64,000 nt of DNA from Woeseiaceae bacterium (GCA_028280615.1 JANQLK010000052.1:1-64000), one strand, 5' to 3'. Numbered from the stretch's first letter, positions 33,810 through 42,363 are shown. Notes: generated by a model from the sequence alone, not told the origin. A program made the numbers and translations.

Positions 33810-34792
33810 TGCTCGAGCGAACTACGAAAATTCTCGCGATAACGCGACGGCGATACGCCGAAGCGCTGCGTGAACGCTTTGCTCAAGGCCGGTTGGCTGG
33901 AGAAGCCACATTCGTGAGCTATCATCTTGACCGGGACATGAGGAGCATGCAATCGCGAGCGCGCATGTTCGAGACGAAGTTCGCTGAAGAGCTTGGCGGG
34001 CGTCATTCCGAACGCTTCCTGGCAGCGCCGGTGTAGCGTTCTGACCGAGACGGCAAGATGGTCGGCCATGTCCGCAACCGTAACGGATTCGGGCAACTGC
34101 GATTCCAGCCAGCTGACCAGCTCGTCCAGATCAAGTCCCGATGCCCGACTCTGCAGCTCCATGGGCGCCGAGAACTGCGGCTGGCCGCCATCCCGGACCA
34201 GGAACACGACCAGTCGTCTCGCGATTCGAAGGGCGATTTCAGCACCCAGGTCCTGGCGAACGAGGGCCAGCGTCATATCCACACCTGAGAGCACGCCCGC
34301 CGACGTCCATATATCTCCGTCTTGCTGGTACAGGCTGTCCTGCACTACGGTCACCGATGGGTACCATTCGGTAAGCTCGCCGGCACCGTCCCAATGCGTT
34401 GTCACGCGCCTGCCGTCCAGAATGCCAAGCTGCGCCAGGAAAAACGCGCCAGAGCATACGGACGTACGCCGAGTGCTGCGACGCTGCAGCCGGTCAATTG
34501 CGCTCAGCAATCTCGGATCCGCAAGTGCATTGTAAAGATGTCTTTTTTCGGCGCCCGGCACAAGCAACGTGTCGATATCTTTGGGCATCGAACGCCAGGC
34601 TTTCCCCTGCAGCACCAGCCCGGATGACGCTCTGACCGAGCGCTTCGCTTCGAGGCACAGGAAGTGTACCCGGTAAACCTCGCGCTGCATCTCGAAGTTC
34701 GCGACGGTAAACACCTCGGCCGGCCCCGCAACGTCCAGCAGCTCGACGCCAGGGAACAACGGAACAACGATATGTTTGGCAGATTGAGACAT
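33806..34792 (-). CDS. GlxA-family AraC-type regulator (DJ-1/PfpI domain plus AraC HTH)
   Basis: The ATG at 34792 gives 328 residues. The N-terminal DJ-1/PfpI-like domain (about 6-190) includes VVPLFPGVELLDVAGPAEVF, DTLLVPGAEK and RRTSVCSGAFFLAQLGILDGRRVTTHW (nucleophile-elbow CSGAF). The C-terminal AraC domain (about 225-325) includes MADHLAVSVRTLHRRCQEAFGMTP and MIAHECGFSSQPALSKAFTQRFGVSPSRYRE. Such proteins bind small ligands through the PfpI-like part and activate transcription. The target is unknown; the divergent lipoprotein gene is a candidate. Confidence 0.93.
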   Translation of the reverse strand: MSQSAKHIVVPLFPGVELLDVAGPAEVFTVANFEMQREVYRVHFLCLEAKRSVRASSGLVLQGKAWRSMPKDIDTLLVPGAEKRHLYNALADPRLLSAIDRLQRRSTRRTSVCSGAFFLAQLGILDGRRVTTHWDGAGELTEWYPSVTVVQDSLYQQDGDIWTSAGVLSGVDMTLALVRQDLGAEIALRIARRLVVFLVRDGGQPQFSAPMELQSRASGLDLDELVSWLESQLPESVTVADMADHLAVSVRTLHRRCQEAFGMTPAKLFSELRLEHARSRLHAPHVPVKMIAHECGFSSQPALSKAFTQRFGVSPSRYRENFRSSLEH

Positions 34793-34903
34793 CTTACTAT
34801 CATAACGGTCAAAGCGGCTTCGCGCTAGTGTCGCTACTGATCCGTTGGCAAACAGGTCAATTTCCGTACCAGGACCTGCAGCCGGTAGACCGAGGACAAG
34901 GCC

Positions 34904-35467
34904 ATGTATCGAACACTTCTCCTGGTATTTTATTCGGCGTATAGCCTGAGTTGCGGCTGCGCCGCGTCCGCCGAGAGCGCTCCGAAGACGGCTCATCTCG
35001 TTGCGCCGGTCCTCGAAGTGAATGCCCGACTCTATTTCCTGCGCACACGAGAGTCGAAACTCTATCTGTTTCGAGGCGCCGCGCTGACGATCGACGGCGA
35101 GCGCGTTGCAATTATGGGCTTCGGAACAGCTTCATACCGGGACGTGGAACCGGGCACCCATATCGTATCGGTCAGTACGTGGGATTCGCCGGGTCGCTGC
35201 ACGCGGCAACTCTCGATAGCAGCGGGCGAGGCGGCATATTTCGAAATCCTGCCGAGATCGGCAAGTTTTGACGCCTACCTGGCAGGCGAGACGGTCGCCA
35301 TGACATTGACTCAGCATGCCATGGCAGCCGCCTTCGGCGGGTTCCTCGGATCGGCGTACGAGGTCAAGCGGTCCGAGTGCAGCGGGCTTTTCGCAATATC
35401 CCCGCTTGACGGGGACACGGGGCGTCAACGAATGACGGGTTTAGCGCTCGTGCTGCCACAGCGATGA
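34904..35467 (+). CDS. Putative lipoprotein, DUF2846-like
   Basis: A 187-residue protein with a signal peptide (MYRTLLLVFYSAYSLSCGC) and two candidate lipidation cysteines. The body has a beta-sandwich pattern, LYLFRGAALTIDGERVAIMGFGTASYRDVEPGTHIVSVS and QLSIAAGEAAYFEI, which recalls DUF2846 lipoproteins. The C-terminal third lacks recognisable motifs. It is transcribed away from the GlxA-type regulator. Confidence 0.6.
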   Translation: MYRTLLLVFYSAYSLSCGCAASAESAPKTAHLVAPVLEVNARLYFLRTRESKLYLFRGAALTIDGERVAIMGFGTASYRDVEPGTHIVSVSTWDSPGRCTRQLSIAAGEAAYFEILPRSASFDAYLAGETVAMTLTQHAMAAAFGGFLGSAYEVKRSECSGLFAISPLDGDTGRQRMTGLALVLPQR

Positions 35468-35515
35468 CGCGAGAACCGAACATTCGGCGACGCCGGTCGA
35501 TTTGGAAGGAGAGTC

Positions 35516-35938
35516 ATGACACTTACGTCATCATCACTATTGATCGCATGCAGTTCACTGCTGTTCGGAACGTTGGGCATGCTGCATCTTGTCTATACGT
35601 TCCGCACCAACGCGTTTCACCCGACCGATCCAGACCTGCTGACACGCCTCAGGCAAGCGAGGCTCTATCTTTCGTATGATCTGTCGCTCTGGAGTGCCTG
35701 GATTGGGTTCAACGCAAGCCACAGTCTTGGGATCGTCGCGGTGTCGCTGATCTTCGGTTACCTGGCTCTCTTCCATCACGGGCTGCTGATGGATTCTCGT
35801 TTGCTGATTGCAACCAACGTTATCTTCTTCGCGGCATTTCTGCTGCTAGCCAAGCGGTATTGGTCCAAAACACCACTTGTCGGGATTGCATTGTCGTTGT
35901 TGCTGAATGTCGTCGGTTACGCGCTCGCTGACAGCTGA
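35516..35938 (+). CDS. Small four-helix membrane protein, unknown function
   Basis: A 140-residue hydrophobic protein; the ATG at 35516 has GGAGAG upstream. Likely helices: LLIACSSLLFGTLGMLHLVYTF, SLWSAWIGFNASHSLGIVAVSL (with a conserved-looking FNASHSLG), FGYLALFHHGLLM, and IATNVIFFAAFLLLA with VGIALSLLLNVVGYAL. The histidine-rich helices are typical of small uncharacterised membrane proteins. It is followed 23 bases later by the SDR gene. Confidence 0.7.
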   Translation: MTLTSSSLLIACSSLLFGTLGMLHLVYTFRTNAFHPTDPDLLTRLRQARLYLSYDLSLWSAWIGFNASHSLGIVAVSLIFGYLALFHHGLLMDSRLLIATNVIFFAAFLLLAKRYWSKTPLVGIALSLLLNVVGYALADS

Positions 35939-35961
35939 TCAGACCGGCGCCGTGTGTTGAC

Positions 35962-36822
35962 GTGGGCAAGAAGCTGGTCGTGATCGCGGGTGCGACTGGA
36001 TACCTGGGACAGCACCTGGTGCGGGCGTTTCACGGCGCGGGGTACAGGGTCCGGGCAATCGCTCGACATCCCGCAAAGCTTGACGCGGTGCAAGCGCACG
36101 TTACGGAGACGATTCGCCTGGAAGTCACCGATGAATCGGCTTGTTTCGGAGTCTGCAGGGACGCCGATACGGTCGTGTCCGCACTGGGAATTACCCGGCA
36201 AAAGGACGGGCTCGACTACTGGGACGTAGATTTTCGGGCAAACCTGAATCTGCTGGAAGATGCCAAAAGAAACTCGGTCGAGCGGTTCCTGTTCGTCCAT
36301 GTGCTCGGGGCAGAAGCGCTGGCCGATGTGGCGGCCGTGCGCGCGAAAACGGCGTTCGTGGACGCGCTCACGCGATCCGGTCTGGACTACCGTATCGTAA
36401 GGCCCGCCGGCTACTTCACCGACATGAGCGCATTTTTTGAGATGGCAGCGAATGGGGTTGTATGGCTGCCAGGAAACGGAGAGCGAAAACTGAATCCGAT
36501 ACATGGCGCGGACCTTGCAGAAGTCTGCGTTGCCGCAAGCGAAGGCGGCACCCGTGACGTCCAGGCTGGAGGGCCAGACATCCTTACGTACAACGATATC
36601 GCGGCACTGGCCTTCCATGCACTGCGCAAGAGGCCACGCATACGGCGTATTCCTCGTTGGCTGGTTCGAGCGTCCGTCGGCGTGCTGCGCAGAGTTACGC
36701 CGTTGCGCGTATACGGGCCGATCGAGTTTCTGGCATCTGTACTGGATACCGATATCGTCGGGCCGCGTGTCGGATCGAGGCACCTGGAGAATCATTTTCG
36801 GAACCTCGCTCAAAAGAAGTAG
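35962..36822 (+). CDS. Atypical short-chain dehydrogenase, NmrA/NDUFA9-like NAD(P)-binding protein
   Basis: Starts with GTG at 35962; 286 residues. The nucleotide motif GATGYLGQH is near the N-terminus (VVIAGATGYLGQHLVRAF), followed by RAIARHPAKL, TVVSALGITRQKDGLDYWDVDFRANLNLL, FVHVLGAEAL and DYRIVRPAGYFTDM. The usual YxxxK pair is replaced by RAKTAFVDAL, typical of atypical SDRs (NmrA-like, complex I NDUFA9-like). Activity unknown; it may act as a quinone or sugar-nucleotide enzyme or as a redox-sensing binder. Confidence 0.87.
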   Translation: MGKKLVVIAGATGYLGQHLVRAFHGAGYRVRAIARHPAKLDAVQAHVTETIRLEVTDESACFGVCRDADTVVSALGITRQKDGLDYWDVDFRANLNLLEDAKRNSVERFLFVHVLGAEALADVAAVRAKTAFVDALTRSGLDYRIVRPAGYFTDMSAFFEMAANGVVWLPGNGERKLNPIHGADLAEVCVAASEGGTRDVQAGGPDILTYNDIAALAFHALRKRPRIRRIPRWLVRASVGVLRRVTPLRVYGPIEFLASVLDTDIVGPRVGSRHLENHFRNLAQKK

Positions 36823-36917
36823 CTCCCGGTATCTGCCGCGGAATCGGCAGAGAACGTGGATAGCCTGGCCAGAGTCGCAGAACGAGTGATGGGTATGACC
36901 GAGGAGACCTGGGCGCG

Positions 36918-37169
36918 TCATACAAGTCCATGCAGCGTCCGGACCCGGTTCGCCTGCCCGTCGTTCGAGATGATGTTTACGCCGTCGGCGTCGCGTGCCG
37001 CGACCCGTGCATTCAGCTGCACGTTCACACGCAATCGCCAGAGCGAACATTCGGCATAGCTCGACATCGGTTCGCAGAATGCCGACAAAATCCGCAGGCC
37101 GGCCTCGACCAGGGTGATCCGGACGCTGCGCGGATCGATAGGGCGAAAATCCCTCAAGGTCTTCAGCAT
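36918..37169 (-). pseudogene. Fragment of a type II NADH dehydrogenase (NDH-2)
   Basis: An 83-codon frame matches an internal portion of NDH-2 flavoproteins: LRDFRPIDPRSVRITLVEAG, RILSAFCEPMSSYAECSLWRL and VNVQLNARVAARDADGVNI. In NDH-2 this covers the start of the second Rossmann segment through the DADGV turn. The rest of the enzyme, including both FAD/NADH GxGxxG motifs before and after, is missing. Upstream and downstream DNA gives no continuation in any frame. The spacer 36823-37334 otherwise holds no gene. Confidence 0.7.
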
Positions 37170-37206
37170 TTGGCAGATTTGGACACTAAATTATCCTAAC
37201 TGCCAA
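37170..37206. promoter_or_regulatory. Inverted repeat enclosing AT-rich promoter-like sequence
   Basis: TTGGCAG (37170-37176) and CTGCCAA (37200-37206) are perfect inverted arms around an AT-rich centre containing TTAGGATAA and TTTGGACACTAAA on opposite strands. It abuts the NDH-2 remnant and lies about 130 bases before the cupin gene. It resembles an operator/promoter, but no regulator can be assigned. Confidence 0.35.
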
Positions 37207-37334
37207 GCACTTGTCACTCCTACTATTAACGACAAGCCGTCGCGGAGATGGTGTGAAAAGTCTCATCAGAGCAGCCGGAACGCTCGTTGACATCGTCCCG
37301 CCGACCTCTTTTCGCTTTGATCGGAGTACATGCT

Positions 37335-37754
37335 ATGAACTGGATTTCACCGATTGAGAATGCACGCGACGCGGTGGCGTCCGCGCTGGCAGCGGGTACA
37401 TCGCCGTTCGGACTGCCGGCAGCGCAGCTGCTCGAGCACGGCAGCATGAAGTTGTTTCTCTACGAGCCGCGCGGCGTCGATGAGCAGCCCGTGCATGAAC
37501 AGGACGAGGTGTACGTCATTCTCTCGGGCTCCGGTCGCTTCGTCATCGGCTGGTCCGAAGATTCGCTCGAGAGCGTTTCATTCGGACCCGGCGATGCAAT
37601 CTTCACACCGGCCGGCGCGGTGCACCGCTTCGAGGACTTCACGGACGACTTTGCCACGTGGGTGATCATGTACGGGTCGTCGGGCGGTGAGAGGCCCGGT
37701 CGGCAACAGTCCATAGGGCTTGAATCGAATGTCGGCATCAAATCCGCGCGTTGA
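37335..37754 (+). CDS. Cupin-domain protein, first gene of the oxidase cluster
   Basis: The ATG at 37335 follows GGAG; 139 residues. The cupin core is clear: QPVHEQDEVYVILSGSGRFVIG (motif 1, His and Glu ligands) and GDAIFTPAGAVHRFEDF (motif 2, His ligand). It is a small single-domain cupin that would bind one metal. Its last 26 bases overlap the SCO1 gene, so it probably forms one transcript with the oxidase genes; what it contributes is unknown. Confidence 0.88.
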   Translation: MNWISPIENARDAVASALAAGTSPFGLPAAQLLEHGSMKLFLYEPRGVDEQPVHEQDEVYVILSGSGRFVIGWSEDSLESVSFGPGDAIFTPAGAVHRFEDFTDDFATWVIMYGSSGGERPGRQQSIGLESNVGIKSAR

Positions 37755-38349
37755 GGTGCCGCCCGCCGCTACGACGCGGTCGATCGACGGCATCTGGCTG
37801 CGCCTGGGGCTGCTTGCCGTCGTTGCTGCCGTGACGATTGCCGCCATCCTGGGGTTTGCGGTCGTGCACACGTATGACCCCGACCCCCGTCCGCGGTTTA
37901 CGCTGATTGATCAGCAAGGACGGCGCTATACGGAGCAGAACCTGACAGGTCACTGGAGCCTCGTCTATTTCGGCTTTACGCGGTGTCCGCATATTTGTCC
38001 GACACAAATGGGGAAAATCAGCGCGGCGCTCGGGCAGCTGGAAGAGGACCAGCCTGTGGTCAAGCCGCTCTTCATCACGGTCGACCCGGGCAACGACGAC
38101 GCCGAAACCGTAAAGCGCTACCTGGAGCACTTTCATCCGTCGTTCAGCGGCCTGACCGGCAATCCAGTTGCACTCGAGGCGGCGGCACGATCGTTCGGCG
38201 CATTGGCGGACGATGCGGGCGTTGACGGACAGGTCATGCACAGCAGCGCCATCTATGTCGTAAGCCCGGAGGGCCGGGTCATCGACTATCTGCCATTCGA
38301 GTCGACCGTCGAGACAATAGTTTCGCGCCTGGCGGAACTCACACCGTGA
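37729..38349 (+). CDS. SCO1/SenC/PrrC copper chaperone for oxidase assembly
   Basis: From the ATG at 37729 the protein has 206 residues: a membrane anchor at 23-45, then a thioredoxin-like domain in the periplasm. Copper ligands are intact: CPHIC (Cys86, Cys90) and His171 in GQVMHSSAIYVV. ITVDPGNDDAETVKRYLEHFHPSF is the conserved SCO helix. It would load copper onto the oxidase encoded next; its stop overlaps the start of the ccoN-like gene by four bases. A damaged relative lies at 31854-32147. Confidence 0.93.
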   Translation: MSASNPRVEVPPAATTRSIDGIWLRLGLLAVVAAVTIAAILGFAVVHTYDPDPRPRFTLIDQQGRRYTEQNLTGHWSLVYFGFTRCPHICPTQMGKISAALGQLEEDQPVVKPLFITVDPGNDDAETVKRYLEHFHPSFSGLTGNPVALEAAARSFGALADDAGVDGQVMHSSAIYVVSPEGRVIDYLPFESTVETIVSRLAELTP

Positions 38350-39746
38350 GCCAAGGCCCGCCACACAGCCAGCAGATGAGTCGAGTGGCTGTCGACAGGG
38401 CCGCCGTGCCGCTCATGCTGTCGTACCTCAACTGGGCGACGCTGTGGTTGCTGGTGGGCACGGCCTACGGTTTGCTGGCGTCGGTCAAGCTGTTCTGGCC
38501 GGACGCCGCAACGCATAGCCTATTGTCCTTCGGGCGGATTCGACCGATACACACCAACCTCGTGTTTCTTGGCTGGTCGTCGATGGCGCTGCTCGGCCTC
38601 GCGTTCTACGTCATCGCCCGCACGTCCCGCGCGCCACTGCATCGGCCGGGCCTCGCCCGCGCCGCGCTGCATGTCTGGAACGTCGCCCTCTCGATAGGCC
38701 TCGTTACGCTTTCCTTGGGGATAAGCCGCGGCCCGCAGGAGTACCGCGAGTGGGTTTGGCCCATCGCCACGCTGTACGCGATCGGGCTCGGTCTCAACGG
38801 CTGGGTTGCGATCGGCACCGTGGCGCGCCGCCGGATTCGAGAGATCTACATTTCGAACTGGTACATCCTCGGAGCAATCTGTTGGCTGGCGATCTTGTTT
38901 ACGATCAGCTACCTGCCTTTCTACCAGGGCGGAATCGGCAACATCGTTATCCAGGGCTACTACATGCACACCGTGGTCGGCCTCTGGTTCACGCCACTCG
39001 CCCTGGGAATCACGTACTACGCTTTGCCGCGAATGCTGGGCAAACCCATCTACTCGTATGCACTCGGGGTGCTCGGCTTCTGGACCAACCTGCTGTTCTA
39101 TACCCTGATCGGTGCTCACCATTTCATTTTCAGCCCGGTCGCCTGGTGGTTGCAGACGGCCGCGATTCTTTTCAGCGTTGGCATGATGGTGCCGGTCTGG
39201 TCGGGGTTCGGAAACTTCTTCCTGACCGCGCGCGGTGCGTGGCACAAGGTTCGGCGCAGCTACGCATCGATTTTCCTGCTCGTCGGGATCTGGGGCTACG
39301 CGCTCGCCTCCAGCCAGGGCACGATAGAAGCGTTTCGGTCTGCCAACATCTACTGGCACTTTACGAACTTCACGGTCGGGCATTCGCACCTGGCGATGTA
39401 CGGGTTCATCGCGTTCGTCATTTGGGGCGTCATCTACGGTCTCGTGCCGAAGATCACCGGTCATGCGCCGCGCCGCGCGTTCGTCGCATTGCACTTCTGG
39501 CTCGCGTTCCTGGGCGGCAGTCTGTACATAGTCGCCATCTCTATCGCCGGCGTTCTCCAGGGCGCGTCCTGGGTGGCCGGCGAACCCTTCATTGCCTCTA
39601 TCGAGGCCTCGGCCCCGCTGTGGCTGTGGCGGACGGTCGGCGGGCTGATGATGGTCGCGGGCCACGGCGTATTCCTCGTGAATCTGCTGCAAATGCAGCC
39701 GCGCCCGTCCCCGGCACGAGTGCTGGCCGAGGTCTCCGCGCAATGA
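38346..39746 (+). CDS. cbb3-type (C-family) heme-copper oxidase subunit I
   Basis: Starts with GTG overlapping the SCO1 stop; 466 residues with about 12 transmembrane helices, the CcoN size. Ligands visible: His69 (GRIRPIHT, low-spin heme), His208 (YYMHT, CuB), His258-His259 (GAHH, CuB), His346 and His348 (VGHSH, hemes). Tyr252, four residues before GAHH in YTLIGAHH, is at the place of the C-family active-site tyrosine; NO reductases lack it. The usual WWYGHN motif is altered to GYYMHT, so this is a divergent member. It reduces O2 to water and pumps protons. Naming it ccoN would be reasonable but the branch is unclear. Confidence 0.88.
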   Translation: MSQGPPHSQQMSRVAVDRAAVPLMLSYLNWATLWLLVGTAYGLLASVKLFWPDAATHSLLSFGRIRPIHTNLVFLGWSSMALLGLAFYVIARTSRAPLHRPGLARAALHVWNVALSIGLVTLSLGISRGPQEYREWVWPIATLYAIGLGLNGWVAIGTVARRRIREIYISNWYILGAICWLAILFTISYLPFYQGGIGNIVIQGYYMHTVVGLWFTPLALGITYYALPRMLGKPIYSYALGVLGFWTNLLFYTLIGAHHFIFSPVAWWLQTAAILFSVGMMVPVWSGFGNFFLTARGAWHKVRRSYASIFLLVGIWGYALASSQGTIEAFRSANIYWHFTNFTVGHSHLAMYGFIAFVIWGVIYGLVPKITGHAPRRAFVALHFWLAFLGGSLYIVAISIAGVLQGASWVAGEPFIASIEASAPLWLWRTVGGLMMVAGHGVFLVNLLQMQPRPSPARVLAEVSAQ

Positions 39747-40309
39747 GCCTGCACGACGATCATCGCGCACTCGTCGGGGTCGCGGCCTTCGGCTTTCTAT
39801 GGCTCAGCCTCTTGATTGCCGTGCTGCCGGCCTATGAGGCGCAGAAAACTCCGGCGATAGATCGCACCGCGGTTACCGATGACGTCGCTCGCGGCCGCGC
39901 CTTGTACCTCAAGGAAGGTTGCGCCGTCTGCCATACGCAGTTCGTTCGCGAACTGGCCATGGACGCGCCGTACGGGCGAGGCTCGGTGGCCGGCGATTTC
40001 GCGGCCGAGGATCCGCCGCTGCTCGGCACGCAGCGCACCGGGCCGGATCTGGCCAATGTCGGTATCCGTCAACCCAGCGAGACCTGGAACTTGATTCACC
40101 TCTACAACCCCCGCGCGGTCGTACCGGCATCCGTCATGCCGGCCTATCCCTGGTACTTCGATACGAAAGTGGCCCCGGGGCCGGACGACGTGGTCGTGCC
40201 GGTTCCAGAGGCGTTCAAACCTCAAGGGACGTCCGTCGTCGCAAGCAGCGACACGATCGCCCTGGTTCGGTATCTGCAATCGCTCGCCCAGCCGGAGCTG
40301 CAGCCATGA
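39743..40309 (+). CDS. CcoO-like monoheme cytochrome c subunit
   Basis: Overlaps the subunit I stop by four bases; 188 residues. One N-terminal anchor (about 11-30), then heme motif CAVCH (60-64) and axial Met132 in VMPAYPWYF. GRALYLKEGCAVCHTQFVRE, GSVAGDFAAEDPPLLGTQRTGPDLANVG and HLYNPRAVVP match CcoO closely. It is slightly shorter than typical CcoO (about 200-240). It passes electrons to subunit I. Confidence 0.92.
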   Translation: MSLHDDHRALVGVAAFGFLWLSLLIAVLPAYEAQKTPAIDRTAVTDDVARGRALYLKEGCAVCHTQFVRELAMDAPYGRGSVAGDFAAEDPPLLGTQRTGPDLANVGIRQPSETWNLIHLYNPRAVVPASVMPAYPWYFDTKVAPGPDDVVVPVPEAFKPQGTSVVASSDTIALVRYLQSLAQPELQP

Positions 40310-40533
40310 TCGCGCAGCTGCGCTACTGGCTTGACGTGGTGGCGACGGCCTGCGGTCTGGACACAGCCGGAGAACTGTCATTGGCCGGTGTTCTCGGCGC
40401 AACCCTTGCCGTGGTGACTTTGATACATGCCACGTTCAAGGCCGTGACCGCCACGTTCTGGCCCGGCGAGACCGACCCCGATCACGTCAAGAACCGCATG
40501 CTGCGGTATGAGGTGGAAGGCGATGCGGATTGA
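40306..40533 (+). CDS. Small membrane protein of the oxidase operon
   Basis: The ATG at 40306 overlaps the CcoO-like stop and has GGAG upstream. The 75-residue product has one hydrophobic stretch (LSLAGVLGATLAVVTLIHATFKAV) and the tail FWPGETDPDHVKNRMLRYE. It occupies the place of CcoQ/FixQ but lacks obvious similarity to it. A structural or assembly role is inferred from the four-base overlap before it and the 11-base overlap after it. Confidence 0.75.
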   Translation: MIAQLRYWLDVVATACGLDTAGELSLAGVLGATLAVVTLIHATFKAVTATFWPGETDPDHVKNRMLRYEVEGDAD

Positions 40534-41305
40534 CGTGTTCCTCGACGACGCCACGGAGCCTCTCGCGACCCTCGAGCCGCCGGATCGCTTCGAATTCGAC
40601 AGCACACGCGTGGACGACGGACGGCACGAACTGCGGTTTCGGGTCCACGATGAAGACGGTGCGCGGGGCGAACGAGTCGTACCGATCCGGACCAGCAACG
40701 GACCGGCCATCGTCGTACACGGCGTCAAGGACGGCGATCAGCTAACGGGCAGTGTCCCGATCCTGGTCAACGCCTATGGCGCACGGGTTGGCGACGCATT
40801 CGAGCCGCAACGCATCGAGACACCCGCGCCGGTCCCGACCTGGGCGTGGGTGCTTTGCCTGGCGATTCTCGGCTGGGCCGTCGGCTACGTGTCGCTCGAG
40901 ATGACCGGCGCGCCGACGTTTAACGGTATGTCGGCGGCGGGCACGGGACCGCGTGACACTCGCCCCGACGCAAATGCTGTGACTTGGCAGGCGCTCGGGC
41001 AGCGGGTGTACGACAATCACTGCGCATCGTGTCATCAGCTCGGCGGCGAGGGCCTGTCGGGCATATTTCCGCCGCTGAGAGGCAACCCGGCCGTGCTCGA
41101 CGAGAATCCGGCCGAGCACATACGGGCCGTGCTGAGGGGTGTCGCCGGCAAGACAATCGATGGCGTTTCCTATCCGGCGCCGATGCCGCCTTTTGGTGCC
41201 AAACTCAGCGATGAAGAAATCGCCGCCGTCGTGAATCACGAACGAACCCAGTGGGGTAACCGGGCACCGACGATAACCGCCGCCGACGTGGCGAAACAAC
41301 GATGA
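40523..41305 (+). CDS. Membrane cytochrome c with N-terminal Ig-like domain, oxidase subunit
   Basis: The ATG at 40523, with GGAAG upstream, gives 260 residues and overlaps the small gene by 11 bases. Residues 1-95 look like an Ig/Big-type beta-sandwich (DGRHELRFRVHDEDGARGERVVPI, GVKDGDQLTGSVPILVNAYG). A transmembrane helix follows at 106-126, then a class I cytochrome c with CASCH at 167-171 and MPPFG as the axial Met region. It replaces CcoP but has one heme instead of two and an extra beta domain. It probably accepts electrons from soluble carriers. Confidence 0.85.
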   Translation: MRIDVFLDDATEPLATLEPPDRFEFDSTRVDDGRHELRFRVHDEDGARGERVVPIRTSNGPAIVVHGVKDGDQLTGSVPILVNAYGARVGDAFEPQRIETPAPVPTWAWVLCLAILGWAVGYVSLEMTGAPTFNGMSAAGTGPRDTRPDANAVTWQALGQRVYDNHCASCHQLGGEGLSGIFPPLRGNPAVLDENPAEHIRAVLRGVAGKTIDGVSYPAPMPPFGAKLSDEEIAAVVNHERTQWGNRAPTITAADVAKQR

Positions 41306-41511
41306 CGAGCTTCATGAATGTCCCGTCTCGATCGTGCGCGTCGGAACTATACTGAAACCTGTCCCATGTGCGTGACCTGCATTATCGCAGCGATGCTCCT
41401 CGAGCAGAGCGGCCCGCTAACCGCACGCGGATCGATCATGTGCCTCGGCGGCAGGCTCGTTTACATATAGCCACCATGAGGCAGTCGAAACGGATGCGGG
41501 CCAGGGAAGTT

Positions 41512-42192
41512 TCAGATTACGCACTGTGCCAGGTAAGCCCTGAGCGTCTTGTCCTTCTCGTCTTTGAACGTGGTTCCCGGAATAGCCAGTTCAGTCATGC
41601 GGTCCAGCCGAAAGTTTCTGAAGTCCTTTCTCGTTTCACACCAGCCTAGCACCAGCCACACGGGTCCGAAGAACACGAGTGACAGGGGCCTGATGGTTCG
41701 ATTGCTGGTCCTGTCGCTCAAGTCCGTGTAGTGGAACTCGATCTTGTGCCGAGAGCGAATGCACTCCCTGATATCGGAAAAACTCACCTCCCAGGGAATC
41801 TTGCTGCTGCTCTCTGCCGAGTAGGTAGTCAGTTGTCGCATGTCATCCAACCGCGACTCGGGAAGCACGGCCTGTATTTTCTCCAGCGCGCTCTCGGCTA
41901 CTTTGGAGAATTTTTTATCGGTCCAGGTTCGCACCATGTTGATTCCCAGTGCGACGGCTTCCAGCTCATCGAAGTCGAACGTGACCGGTGGCAGGTGGTA
42001 TTTCTTGTCGATGAGGTAGCCAACCCCGGCCGCCCCGTGAATGGGCACACCTGAATTCATCAGATCCTGGATGTCTCGATATACCGTGCGTTGACAGACC
42101 TCGAAATGGTCCGCGATCTGGCGCGCGGTGACTGCCTGGCGCATGCGACGCAGGTAGTGAACGATCTTGATCAGTCTGTCCGCTCTTCTCAT
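41512..42192 (-). CDS. WYL-domain HTH transcription regulator (YafY-like)
   Basis: The ATG at 42192 is preferred over the upstream GTG at 42213; 226 residues. The N-terminal winged helix is ADRLIKIVHYLRRMRQAVTARQIADHFEVCQRTVYRDIQDLM, followed by GVPIHGAAGVGYLI. The C-terminal WYL-type domain includes RPLSLVFFGPVWLVLGWCETRKDFRNFRLDRM. These proteins bind small ligands or nucleic acid and regulate neighbouring genes. It is divergent from the VOC gene across about 170 bases, which is the likely target. Confidence 0.92.
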   Translation of the reverse strand: MRRADRLIKIVHYLRRMRQAVTARQIADHFEVCQRTVYRDIQDLMNSGVPIHGAAGVGYLIDKKYHLPPVTFDFDELEAVALGINMVRTWTDKKFSKVAESALEKIQAVLPESRLDDMRQLTTYSAESSSKIPWEVSFSDIRECIRSRHKIEFHYTDLSDRTSNRTIRPLSLVFFGPVWLVLGWCETRKDFRNFRLDRMTELAIPGTTFKDEKDKTLRAYLAQCVI

Positions 42193-42363
42193 GAGGTTCC
42201 CGACAGGCTTCACGCGAGTTCGGAAAAAGCGAGTATAGGTTACTGCAAGTCTACTGACACCATGCTGTCAGCAGGGTGTCGGTAAAGTGAGAATCACCAA
42301 CACGGCACTCGGCAACATCCCCTGTAGCCAAACCCCTGACAAATACAGAAGAGAGGACACGAG

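Noticed and set aside
38520-39770. 416-codon frame on the minus strand
   Set aside because: Shadow of the oxidase subunit I gene; composition dominated by charged residues typical of antisense GC-rich DNA.
41367-41471. 34-codon frame starting MCVTCIIAAM
   Set aside because: Too short, no coupling to a neighbour, no known family; a CxxC alone is not enough.
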